From Manihot esculenta (lineage: Eukaryota; Streptophyta; Magnoliopsida; Malpighiales; Euphorbiaceae): a stretch of 64,000 bases of DNA. Each line of letters opens with the position of its first letter. Position 1 is the stretch's first letter. The position numbers were made by a program, and so were the translations under genes. The DNA is taken from positions 5,768,389 through 5,832,388 of the forward strand of contig NC_035174.2 of NCBI RefSeq assembly GCF_001659605.2, given 5' to 3'. The notes beneath the pieces were generated by a model. It searched no databases and was not told the origin of the DNA. It saw only the letters and a program-made list of their open reading frames with translations. Of the stretch, positions 51,652 through 62,100 are shown piece after piece.

Positions 51652-52234
51652 CTAAGGGCACTTGGTCTTGTTTCCATGGGTGATCATCTGTGTGTAGCAT
51701 TTTCCACAAACTTCTCTGTTCCCTGAAGTCCCTGGTGGCACACACTTGCACCTCACACAGCACGTGCCACATGCCCTGGTGCACAATTTAGGTCTTGAGT
51801 GAAGGCTGCATCTCCGCTTGCATAGCCCTCCACAATCTGGTTGATTAGTCAAATTAGACACCCAACTGGCCAACAAATACAGGTAAAATAAGGTTAATAC
51901 ACCCACCTATTCCTTGCATGAGCCTCCTGTTTCCACCTCTAACACCAATCTGCGGGAAAAGAAAATTAAACGCATATACGCATCAGCAATCGAAACATGC
52001 AAGCATTTTGGAAATGAAAGAAAACACAAAACTGCAAATATGTAGATATGTTGCCTGGGTAGTGTGAGCCACTTCTGGGTCTGTCTTGAGATCAGATGAA
52101 ACCTGCAAGCATGCAATATTCAAGAAACCTTGTAAGGCATGCAGTGTGTATAGCAAGAAGAACCTGAAACCAGCCTTTACCTCTGCAAGGCAGAATAGAA
52201 AAACGGCCAATACAAGAAACAATCTGATTCCCAT
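51652..52234 (-). CDS. GASA/snakin gibberellin-regulated cysteine-rich peptide
   Basis: Four exons, 52234-52181, 52102-52055, 51949-51907 and 51836-51652, encode 109 residues. An N-terminal signal peptide (LFLVLAVFLFCLAE) leads into a short propeptide (VSSDLKTDPEVAHTTQ, VRGGNRRLMQGI). The 12-cysteine GASA domain follows: CGGLCKRRC, CTRACGTCC, CKCVPPGTSGN, CGKCY and KCP. The mature peptide is secreted to the wall and should form six disulfides. Family members act in growth control downstream of gibberellin, and some are antimicrobial. Introns 1 and 3 are GT-AG. Intron 2 appears to be GC-AG (CCCAG then GCAACA), since no GT donor nearby keeps both the frame and the expected sequence. A TATA box lies 64 bp upstream of the start. 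Confidence 0.93.
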
Positions 52235-52297
52235 GGCTGCTGCCTGCTAGTGGAGAAAACGAATCGAAGGAGCGGTGTGGTTATCGCAGTTCGTGCA

Positions 52298-52304
52298 CTT
52301 TATA
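52298..52304 (-). promoter_or_regulatory. TATA box of the GASA gene
   Basis: TATAAAG on the minus strand, 64 bp before the start codon at 52234. The implied leader is about 35 nt, normal for a GASA gene. Confidence 0.6.
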
Positions 52305-52309
52305 AAACC

Positions 52310-54118
52310 ACTGAAGAACTACTTATCGAATAGAAAAGACGCAATAATGGTCTCTAATAAGGGGAGAGAGAGAAATTAATAATCTGAACAGACGAACCCG
52401 AGCAGATTCCCATGGTGTGATGGTACTGAATTTGAAAAGCAAAAGTGAAATGAGAAAAAATGTCCAACTTGAATTGATGATGCTTTAAATCATTACACAA
52501 GACAGCTGGTTTATGGTTATAACTTGTAAGAACTGGTACAGCTTTCATGGAAATGGTCCTGCCATCACCAAACTAGAGTACTATATATGATTTTGATCAC
52601 GGTGGATCCCATTGAACATATATAAAAGACCTATTATCAAATTCACAGATCACCACAAATTGCAGAGGCAGAAACTGAAACTGGCCCACATTAGTTGTTT
52701 TGGCTCGTGAAATAAAATTGCATTAATATTTATCCCAGAAAATTAATGTGATATAAAATTTATTAGTTGATTTATTAATTTTATAAAAATATCTATTAAT
52801 TAGTTTCTCATCAATATTAAAACATTTTAAACTGTTTTACATGTTTTTCAAAATTTTATAAATATTTTAATATAATTTTTAAATTCAAAAGACTGATTAA
52901 TGTACATTGAATCAAATAATAATTTTTCCATAGTTATTAACATCTTTATTATTATTGAAGCAACTGAAACTTGTAGTGGTAATGATTTGAACTGGGTGAG
53001 CAATCCAGGCTGGACTTGGGTGTGGAAACCATCTCTTGATGCACCTGGCTTGCACCTTGCATTTGGTATTCCCTTGGTCCCAGTGTCGCCCAAAAATGAC
53101 AAAGTACGACTCGCCTTATTGTGTTTAGGCATCAGTCTCGGCGAGGCCATGCTTATAATGTATGTGTAAAAAGGCTGTCTCCAAATCACACATCAATCTC
53201 CTTAATTACATAGTCTAATTAACACACATACATTTACATTTATTATCATTTTTTAATCGCTTAATGCATTAATGAGTCTACCCAATAAAGCCTAGAGTCC
53301 CAAACCAACCCTATCCAGAAACCAAGTTAATAGAAATCAAACCGACCAAATACATTTAGAATCAAACCACACAGCTCACCCTAGGAAAAGGTAGGAGGCA
53401 CATTATAACCTCTAGAAAGTAAGCTTCTTTATCCAAGACCACCAACGTTGAGAGCAGGAATATATAGAAGCCACAAGAATTTGTTGTCATCCTCATAGCT
53501 CAATTATCAAGAAACCATGAAGAAAGAGACTCCATGCTTCAAAACCACTGACGACCATACTCCAAGAGGTGACGGGACCTAGCTCAGTACATCTTAGTCT
53601 ATTTTAGCCTTTGTGTATACTGCATGAATATCGCGCGGTGATAACACTTAAGGTGTCGACATCCATGCAAGCAAGATCTTCCCTCGAGCAGAAGCAAACC
53701 CACCCACAGATGCAAACAGAGACTCACTAAAGATACATCTTCAAGCACATCTCTTCATGAAACTCTCACTTTAGGCCCATATATATTCAACAATTGCAAC
53801 CTATAAAAAGAAAAGAGTAAACTTTAGTTCCTCTGATTTATTTAAATGCCTATTTTAATTTAATACTTCACATTTAAAAAAATTGGAACTTAGTTTCTAC
53901 TGTTAGAATTAATTTTAATTTTTCGTTAATTTTCATGAGAAAAATTAAAATACCCTTAATCGTAGCGCCTATGTAGAGAAAAAATTAGAGAAATTAAACT
54001 ATTAAATTATTGAATATTATAGAGTTGAGTTTATAATCAATAGCGGCGGTGTGACCCAATTAATGCCCAAACCCGGCGGTGAGACACATTGACGCGTGTT
54101 GTCACTATACGATAGACA
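52310..54118. other. Intergenic DNA upstream of GASA
   Basis: 52310-52650 is the probable GASA promoter. 52960-53170 and 53260-53790 are patches of balanced base composition with no recognised coding content. They may be decayed repeats. An 89-codon ORF at 52900-53169 and a 113-codon ORF opposite it show no known motif. Confidence 0.45.
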
Positions 54119-54123
54119 CTATC

Positions 54124-54198
54124 CGAGCCGGTTGTTCTTGCCGACAAAACCAACCAAAATGAATTTCAATTTCTTTTTTTGTAATTCCGACGATCGCG
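54124..54198 (+). repeat. Anonymous duplicated segment, left copy
   Basis: About 75 bp, roughly three quarters identical by eye to 56877-56958 in the same orientation. Shared words include CCAACCAAAATG and AATTCCGACGATCGC. Read on the plus strand it gives a coding-like phrase ending FFCNSDDRV. The two copies lie on opposite sides of the copia remnant. The source gene is not recognised. Confidence 0.6.
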
Positions 54199-55237
54199 TG
54201 GGTAGCTATGTGACTCAATTAATGCCCAAGTTCAACCAAGTCCAATAATGGGCCATGTCGACACTTGCTATCACCGCATGATGATCGACATCATGACCTG
54301 GTTGAGCAATTAATACTCTAATAGAAGAAATTTTAGCTACAAGAGTAAATGTGTCTAAATAATCTATATTTTATTTTTGAGAAAAACTTTTTACTACTAC
54401 CCTTACTTTATATTTTTTAATTGACCCATCTGGGTTATATTTTCTTTTAAAAATCCATTTACAACCAATAGGTTTAGCTCATTGAGGCAAGTCTACTAAA
54501 ATCCATGTATCATTTTGAATAATAGAATCAATTTTAGTTTTAATTGCTTCTTTCCAAAAAAGAGTTTCGGAAGATTTAATAGTTTCAGAAAAATTTAAAG
54601 GCTTATTATCAACAAGATAAATATAAAAGTCATTTCCAAAAGAAGTCTCTTTTCTTTGTCTTTTACTTCTTAAATCTTCATTATTATTTTTAAAATTATT
54701 TTCATGAATTTCTTCACTAAGTGTATGGAAAATTTTCTCATTTTTTAAAAAGAAAAATATATTAAAAAAATTCAGCATTTCTTGTCTCAATTATAGCGTT
54801 ACAGTCAAGCACATCACTTTTCAAAATAGGAAATCTATATGTAGCACTATATTCAACGTAACCTATAAACATGTAATTAGAAATTTTTGAACCTATTTTT
54901 TATTTTTTAGGATCAGAAAGTATTATTTTAGCAAGACATTCCCACACTTTTAAATATTTTAAATTAGGTGTATAACCTTTCCAAAATTCATAGGGTATTT
55001 TATCAGTTTTCTTATAAGGTATCATATATAAGCAGATAATAAAGTTTCCCTCAAAAGTTATTAGGAGAGGAGGAACTTATTAATATCATCATTTCTTTTA
55101 ATATTTTATTTTTTCTTTCCACTACTCTATTGGATTCAGGTGAATAAGGTGGAGTAAATTCATGAATTATTCCTTTTTTTTTTCACAAAAGTTATTAAAT
55201 AAGATATATTTTCCACCTCTATCTGATCTAATCTTTT

Positions 55238-55552
55238 TTATTTTTTTCTATTTAATTGATTTTCTACTTCAGATTTATATAATTGAAACATATCAAATGC
55301 TTCATCTTTATTTATAAGTAAATATATTTTAGCATATCTAGAATAGTTATCAATAAAGGTTACATAATATTTTTTACCATCTCTGGTCATAATTTGTTTT
55401 AAATCCCCTAAGTCTGTGTGTATTAAACTAAGTAATTCAGATTCTCTATGTGTAGTTGAACATGATTTTTTGGTTAATTTAGATTCTACATAAATCTCAC
55501 ATTTATTTAAACATGTATTATCAGTGCCAGATATTATACCGAGATATTGCAT
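55238..55552 (-). pseudogene. Copia gag-pre-integrase / integrase fragment
   Basis: A 104-codon open stretch covering the end of the gag-pre-integrase region and the start of the integrase core. It includes the first catalytic aspartate in FIDNYSRYAKIYL and the family phrase LLSLIHTDLGDL. The core breaks off before the second and third catalytic residues, and the next sequence is in other frames. Confidence 0.8.
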
Positions 55553-56418
55553 TTTTTTAATATAAAAAGCACTAACATATCCTAATTTAGTATGTCAGAA
55601 ATCAAAAGAATCAAGAAAATAAGCAGAAGAAGATGCATTTTCATTTATTATTACAGAAATATTGAGAATAAATAGTCTCTGATTACAATAATCTTTTCCA
55701 ATAAAAATATCATTTTTAGTCGGTACAATTTTGTCTGACTCAAAACATACCTTAATTCCAGTATTTTCCAATAGAGTTACAGAAATTAAATTAGCTCTTA
55801 TATTAGGTATATAAAGTACTTCATTAAATGCCAAGGTCTTGCCAGATGTAAGTTTGAGAATAACTTTCCCTTTACCAAGTACACTTATAGTCCTAAAATC
55901 ACTTAAATACACATGTTCTTCTCATTCTTCCACTGTAGAGTAGGAAGTAAACACATTTTTGTTTGTACAGATATGCCTAGTAGCACCAGAGTCTATTACC
56001 AATTCTTGCACATTAGCTACAAGAAAAGTTTGAGAAATGACCGCAGTAATAATGTCCTTTATTTTTAAATGTGAGATTATTAAAGTTAGGTTTGTAATCA
56101 GGTTTCTTAATTTCATACCTGTTATTTGTGCACTTTTCCTTGTACAATATTTACTCTTGTAGCCAACTCTTTACCTTTTGCAGTTTTAAGTTCCCTCATG
56201 TTTGTATCTTCAACCTTCGATATGTCAAGAAAAAGTTTGGCGTATGTTATAGCAGGCAAAAGAGGCCCACCATTTGCAACAGTAGAAAGTGTGGCGACAG
56301 GAAGTACAACTGAAGCAGAGACACTGATAATGTCATTGGAAGCAGATCGATAGTGCAGAAGCAGAGACAGTTACACCATTTGGTTCCATTTGTATAAAGT
56401 TTATTAAATCCTTAAGAT

Positions 56419-56857
56419 TGTTGTAAAAATAGGATAAAATAATGAAATCTAAGTCGTGTTGAACACTGTGCTTAAGGATTTATTTTGTAATCTCCCAGGA
56501 TTAAACAGGTTCTTCTGGAATTTAATTTCAAGGATTAGGACAATAAAAATTTATCTATAATTTATAACCTAGCAAAAAATACAGAGAAAAGAAAGAATAA
56601 AATAGAAAAATGGGAGTCACTTTTTTGTAAAGATAGAAGCTATTTATAGTGGAAAAAATGACCGTTATAAACGGTTATAAAAATCTAATAAAATTATAAT
56701 GGTCAGATTTAAATATTAGATTTAAATCTCATAAATAAAATATTTAATGACTAAAATTTCAACTATCATAAAATTTTTAATGACTATAAAATTTTTAACG
56801 ATTATAAAATCTTCGACTACCATAAAATTTTTTTAAATTTAAACTAATTTTACAACA
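56419..56857 (-). repeat. 5' LTR of the copia element
   Basis: A 439-bp segment bounded by the perfect 10-bp inverted repeat TGTTGTAAAA / TTTTACAACA, with the TG...CA ends of an LTR. It precedes the gag remnant in element sense. Inside are a TATA-like CTATAAATAG near 56643-56652 and AT-rich sequence. No partner LTR is found in the window, so age by LTR divergence cannot be read. The region just inside does not show a standard initiator-tRNA primer site. Confidence 0.75.
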
Positions 56858-56876
56858 TATTTACCAAGGTGAATGC

Positions 56877-57078
56877 CGGGCTGAATGTTCTTATTGGCGG
56901 AACCAACCAAAATGGCTTCAATTTCCTTCTTTGCAATTCCGACGATCGCATGAGTGGTGGTGTCGGGATGAGCCATGGATGAGTACAAGTGTTGCGCGTC
57001 CCTCTAGTGTCTGATAGTAATCGGTTTGTATTGAAGGGTTTGTCGAGGGACGAGCTACGGGCACATGGCGATACGACT
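56877..57078 (+). repeat. Anonymous duplicated segment, right copy, coding-like
   Basis: This copy keeps a plausible plus-strand reading frame: VLIGGTNQNGFNFLLCNSDD, then RMSGGVGMSHG, one stop, then LRVPLVSDSNRFVLKG and LSRDELRAHG. The first 80 bp match the left copy at 54124. The steady frame with one stop suggests a captured or pseudogenised host gene fragment. I do not recognise the family. Confidence 0.5.
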
Positions 57079-57090
57079 GCCAAGAAAAAT

Positions 57091-58021
57091 TATAAAGACT
57101 TTATTATAAATTTAATTAAACTTCAAGATTTTTTTTAGAATGAAAATATATGTTAAAAGGTTTTTTAATCATTTTTATTAAAATAAATAGCGATTTAAAT
57201 GAGTTTTGATGGTAGAAAATAATTTATTATTTTTTTAAATGTTAAAGATTAAATTATAAATTTTTAAAAATATAAAAATTAAAATAAATATTTTATTTAA
57301 TCAGATAAATCAGATGGACTAAACAGCCGTGTATCTAAAAGAAAAAACACAACACCCACGTCTGCAGACAGTGGGGGAAGTCATCGCCGGATGGGAGACA
57401 AAACCCAAAAAATAAACATCTAGAGTAGCTTCACCTGCCCAGATCGGAAAAAACAAGCTCAATATCGTAGAAAACAAAAACATAATTTTATCTTTTTTTT
57501 TTCATCAAATTAGGAACATAAAATTTCATTATATACATAAGAAATATTATAGACGATAGAACAAATCTGAGTTTTTCTATATAGTAATATATATTTTTTC
57601 CTCCTATTGAGTATATATTAAATTTGTTAAAGAAATTATTTTTTTTTTAAACATACCCTTTATGAAAAAAATTTATCTCAATTTAAATTATTATAAACTC
57701 AAAATACGTATAAGTAAATCATTTATATACATTTTGGGTTCATAATAGATAGGTGCAATTAAGAATTTCAGGTTGATTGTGATAATAAGTAATATATAAT
57801 TATCATAGGCAATATCAAAGTATCATTTTTTAATTTTCAGTGATATCTAATTTTTTTATAATGTAATTTAAAATTTTAAAAATTAAAAAATCAGTAATAT
57901 AAAAAAAACCATTTATAAAATCATTAAATCTATATTTATCCCTTAACTGTTTCTATACTAATAATAAAAAGCCCATATAAAAATAGCATAAATTGACCTA
58001 AAACCAACCACTCTCGCCCAC
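57091..58021. other. AT-rich promoter side of the peroxidase gene
   Basis: AT-rich with T and A runs and no ORF of note. The last 100 bases, with TATAAAAATA near 57976, belong to the peroxidase promoter. Confidence 0.45.
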
Positions 58022-58028
58022 TATATAT
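58022..58028 (+). promoter_or_regulatory. Putative TATA box of the peroxidase gene
   Basis: TATATAT followed by a leader rich in C and T, about 150 bp before the start codon at 58178. An alternative TATA-like site lies 45 bp further upstream. Confidence 0.45.
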
Positions 58029-58177
58029 GATCAATTTCTTGAGTCTCTGTCTCATTATCAGTTTCCACTTTCGCAGATCCTCTTCTGGGGAGATCTTGAG
58101 AAAGGAAGGAACAAGGTTGAACTCCATCGCCCCTTCCTCCCCTCTCCTTCCTCTCCCCCTTTTCTTTCTTCACATCC

Positions 58178-59176
58178 ATGGATTCCCCTTTTCCTTTTCT
58201 TTCTCTTCTTCTCCTCCTCCTCCTCTTCCCATCCTTTCCTCTCTCTGAGTCCAAGCTTTCTGTCGACTACTACAAGACCTCCTGCCCTGACTTCCAAGAT
58301 ATCATTCGCGACACTGTCACCGACAAGCAAATCACCAGCCCCACCACTGCCGCTGCCACTTTACGTCTCTTTTTCCACGACTGCATGGTCGATGGCTGTG
58401 ATGCATCTATTCTCATTTCATCTAATTCTTTCAATAAGGCTGAACGAGATGCTGAAGTCAACCTTAACCTCCCTGGGGACGCTTTCGACGTGGTGACTAG
58501 AGCCAAGACAGCTCTCGAGCTCTCATGCCCTAAAATTGTCTCATGTGCTGACGTCGTCGCTCAAGTCACTCGTGACCTAATTATCATGGTTGGAGGACCA
58601 TTTTATCCCGTCCGTCTAGGGCGAAAGGACGGGTTAATCTCTATGGCGTCTCATGTAGAAAAGAGTCTCCCTAGGGTTAACATGACAATGGATGAGATGA
58701 TTGATCTGTTTAAGTTGAATGGATTCAACGTCAGGGAGATGGTTGCGTTGATGGGTAGTCACACCATTGGATTCTCTCACTGCAAGGAGTTCGCTGATAG
58801 GCTTTACAATTTCAGCAACAGCAACCCAACAGATCCAGGTTACAACCCAACGTACGCAAGTGCATTGAAGACTTTATGTGCTAATTACACCAAAGATACA
58901 ACCATGTCCGCCTTCAACGACGTGCTCACACCCGGCAAGTTCGACAACATGTATTACCAGAACTTGCCCAGAGGGCTAGGGCTGTTAAGAACCGATAGTA
59001 TGCTGGTTAAGGACCCTAGGACCAAGCCCTTTGCAGAGCTTTACGCAAAGGACCAGGCAGTGTTCTTCATGGATTTTTCTCATGCAATGGAGAAGCTTAG
59101 CATTCTTGATATCAAGACTGGGAGAAAGGGAGAGGTGAGGAACCGGTGCGATCAATTCAACTCAATTAAGACTTAG
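58178..59176 (+). CDS. Class III secretory peroxidase, intronless
   Basis: A single open frame of 332 residues, the full length of a class III peroxidase. A signal peptide (FPFLSLLLLLLLFPSFPLSES) directs secretion to the cell wall or vacuole. Catalytic Arg63 and distal His67 are in TLRLFFHDC, and the haem-binding proximal His195 is in LMGSHTIGFSHC. Conserved cysteines for four disulfides are present, beginning at SCPDFQD. The wording SSPTTAAATLRLFFHDC, PGDAFDVVTRAKTALEL and TPGKFDNMYYQNLPRGLGLL groups it with the intronless Arabidopsis PRX31/41/63/65-like clade. It uses H2O2 to oxidise phenolics in wall cross-linking, lignin or defence. One oddity: the usual HDCF.GCDAS reads HDCMVDGCDAS. The start is supported by the signal peptide directly after it. 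Confidence 0.96.
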   Translation: MDSPFPFLSLLLLLLLFPSFPLSESKLSVDYYKTSCPDFQDIIRDTVTDKQITSPTTAAATLRLFFHDCMVDGCDASILISSNSFNKAERDAEVNLNLPGDAFDVVTRAKTALELSCPKIVSCADVVAQVTRDLIIMVGGPFYPVRLGRKDGLISMASHVEKSLPRVNMTMDEMIDLFKLNGFNVREMVALMGSHTIGFSHCKEFADRLYNFSNSNPTDPGYNPTYASALKTLCANYTKDTTMSAFNDVLTPGKFDNMYYQNLPRGLGLLRTDSMLVKDPRTKPFAELYAKDQAVFFMDFSHAMEKLSILDIKTGRKGEVRNRCDQFNSIKT

Positions 59177-62100
59177 AATGTGATACATGAAACGTGGGTT
59201 TCTTATTTTTTTAGTGTGAAGCATAAGAATGAGAACGAAAATGAAATTTTTCATCCATTCACAGATAAAAAGAAAATTTGTGCTTGCTTCTTCTTCTTTC
59301 TCTCTCTTTCTCTCTGTCTCTGTTATTGGTTGGTTGATCTGTTGCAGCATGGCATGTGAGGATGTGGATTATGGTTAACTATCTGTGTGTTTGTTTATCC
59401 TTTATTAATATATGTAAGAAAGACTAATTATGCCGCATATATTAATTAGAATTAAAATAATCCAATATATAATTTTTTAATTTTATATTAAAATAATGAA
59501 ATTACAAATTTTAAAATTAAAAAAATAATTAAATCATAAAATTTTATAGTACTTTCCTCTATAAATCAAAAGAAATGAGAGTTCTCGACTTTTTAATTTT
59601 TATTTAAAAAAAAAAAATGGGTGTTGATTGAGACGAGACGATTGACTACTAATAAGACTTGCCTAATGTCTTCTTTCGAAAGCCCAGTTCAGATGTTATT
59701 AATACTTGGGCTTTCTAAAGCTTTACATTTGCTGAATCAAAATTAGGATGCCGCTGTTTGAGCGGTTCATTAGTCTAATTAATTTTATTTTAAATTATAT
59801 TTTTATGATTATATGTTGATATATAATTAAAACAGTAGAATTAATTTAAATGTGAGTTTATATTTAAGAATTTAGAATTTTAATTATATTTATCTAGTTC
59901 ACCTTGAATATTTTAAATATTTAATCCAGTTGAATTCAATTTAAAAAACAAATTTTAGATTTCGTTTTTGAACCAAAGTTGGAGTTTAGAATCTGACCTA
60001 AGATTAAGCTCAACGGCACATTAATTCAGTACATCCTCGTATTGGACAGGATAGTTGAAAAGTAACCCATATCTTGGGGAACAAATCAGTAGAGCCTGGA
60101 AACTTCAAGCTGTACAAAATGTTTTCTTGGTAGGGCATGTCTCAAATGTACCCCGTATACAGCTATAGACATTAAAAGGAATCAGAAATTAAAGCTCCTT
60201 AATTTGCTGAATTGCTCTTGCACTGGATCTGAATTTAAATTATTGGCATAAGGTGACCGTAGTTGATTCTTTTGAACCAAAGAGTAAATTCTCCTGGAGC
60301 TGATCAGATCACTCAGAAAGGTGATGTACATGCTCTCTCTCTCGGGTCCCCTTGGATACTGTAACTGCTGACCCAAAAACAAATAAAAGACTAGATATAT
60401 ATAAGAAATATTATATTGATGCAAAATGATTTTACCATTCATGATCGACTTTGTTTCATATATGATTTTACCTTCACATCAATTCGCAGTACCCTGCTCT
60501 CCATAACGTTTTGGTTTGGAAATACAAATGGGGTTAATTTGTCAATACGAGAGGCTAGCTAGTCTTTCCTATTGGAAGGTAAACCTATAATATTGTATTT
60601 TGTCAAAATACTCAGATTCCAACCTCTATAAACAAGGCTCAGCATGCCACTTTTTTTGACATTGAAGGCATCCCACAGCATGCGCAATTTATACATAAAC
60701 ATGTGTCGTCGTCAAAAGGGGGCAAAAGAAAGGACTTTTTTTCATGGGTGTCTGCTGTAATTGCAAATCAAACAATCAGTTTCCCCCATTTCGTTAAAAT
60801 CAAATATGCATGCTTTGAAGCCAAAGCTTCAGATGTACCATCAGGTACAATGTGATCCAATCCAACTCTAAGTCTAGGTCGCAGTTTTGACATTTGCTTA
60901 CCAAGCACGAGAAACCTGCCTTTTGAATTAGTCCTTTTTATAATCTTTCTCTTTTGTTTTCACAACTCTGATAGCAGCCAAGAATTAACATTTTATACTA
61001 TTAATCGTTAATTCTAGTTGGTCTCTACATAATCTTTAAAGGGTGTGAAGAATTCATCATTTTCTTTCTTTTTTTCTTTCCCAAGGGGACCATTTTCATA
61101 CTTGCCAAACAAGCTGATGATGAAGTTGAGTTTCCAAGGACAAATATGCATGCCGCAGCGCTGGCTACTCACACATATGTACAGACATGAATATCAATGA
61201 CGCAAACATGTATGTACTTGGTAAAAGATTAGTAGAAAGAGAAGTATTCAAATCTAGATAATCTCTATTGCATGGAAACAGAAAACCCTAGTTTCATCAT
61301 TATAGATATGTACCTGGAACGGATATGTAATGAAGCTTAGACCCTTTTATCATTAAGAATGGAAACTTTCTGGCCTGTTTATGATTACCAATGGTCTCAG
61401 CAATACCAGAAAGTAATCCACAAGAAGCTAATTATTACATGTAGAGAATATGAATAAAGAGCAATAAATTCTTCATCCTCGTGGGACCAAGAATAATCAA
61501 ACATCTATGTTTATAAGCATTCAACAAGATTAGATATATAGCTAAAGAGAGATCTAGAGAGAGATGTTATGAAAATGATGTATTGGAATAGAAACACACT
61601 TACATAAAAACATCTTCTTGTTTAAAGAAGTAAAATAATCTAAACAACTTAACTAAGTAGCAGCAGCTTGAAGGTCTTGAAACAGATTAAAAGCAAAATG
61701 ATCAAAAAGGAAACCCCTTGTAGCCAAATACCTTTTTCTAATTATTCTTGTTGTGGATTTGCTTGATGCAGCAAATGATCGGACCGAGACGCTTGATTCC
61801 CCCAGTAGTTAGGATCCTTGGATGAACAAAAGACCCTTTTACTTCAAGTGATGAAAAACGCTAGGTTTTTTTCTCGCGAGTGAAACCCTTTATTCTTTTT
61901 CTCCTTCTTCTTCTTCTCTTGTGTGACTTTTCTTGTTTTGCTTGTGGGAAGTGAAGAAGTTGGATTGTGAAAAAAGAGCAGGATTTAGTGGAGGTGAGGG
62001 GGTAATGATGATGGTGGTGAATAGTCTGTGGGAAGAGGTAGGCGAAGGAGGAGGGCATGATGATTGCTGTTGGGTGATGCTGCTGAAAGGTTGAAGAAAA

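Larger units (their letters stand above)
54306..56857 (-). mobile_element. Truncated Ty1/copia LTR retrotransposon with one LTR
   Basis: In minus sense the order is LTR (56857-56419), gag remnant (56350-56100) and aspartic protease (VIDSGATRHIC near 56010). Next come a gag-pre-integrase stretch (about 55912-55550) and the integrase start (LIHTDLGDL, FIDNYSRYAKIYL at 55238-55450). The reverse transcriptase N-terminus follows (FWKEAIKTKIDSI, NDTWILVDLP near 54480-54560, then PIGCKWIFKRK). Coding similarity stops abruptly near 54306; the rest of reverse transcriptase, RNase H and the second LTR are missing. Stops and frameshifts occur between the open pieces, so it is not autonomous. Protease-integrase-RT order defines the copia superfamily. 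Confidence 0.88.

Noticed and set aside
52848..53189. Overlapping ORFs of 89 and 113 codons on opposite strands
   Set aside because: No motif, no start context or splice partners. Probably a decayed repeat with accidental open frames.
61779..61806. miR166-like string (TCGGACC then CTTGATTCCCC)
   Set aside because: It has extra bases relative to miR166 and no complementary star arm is visible upstream, so a MIR166 hairpin is not supported.
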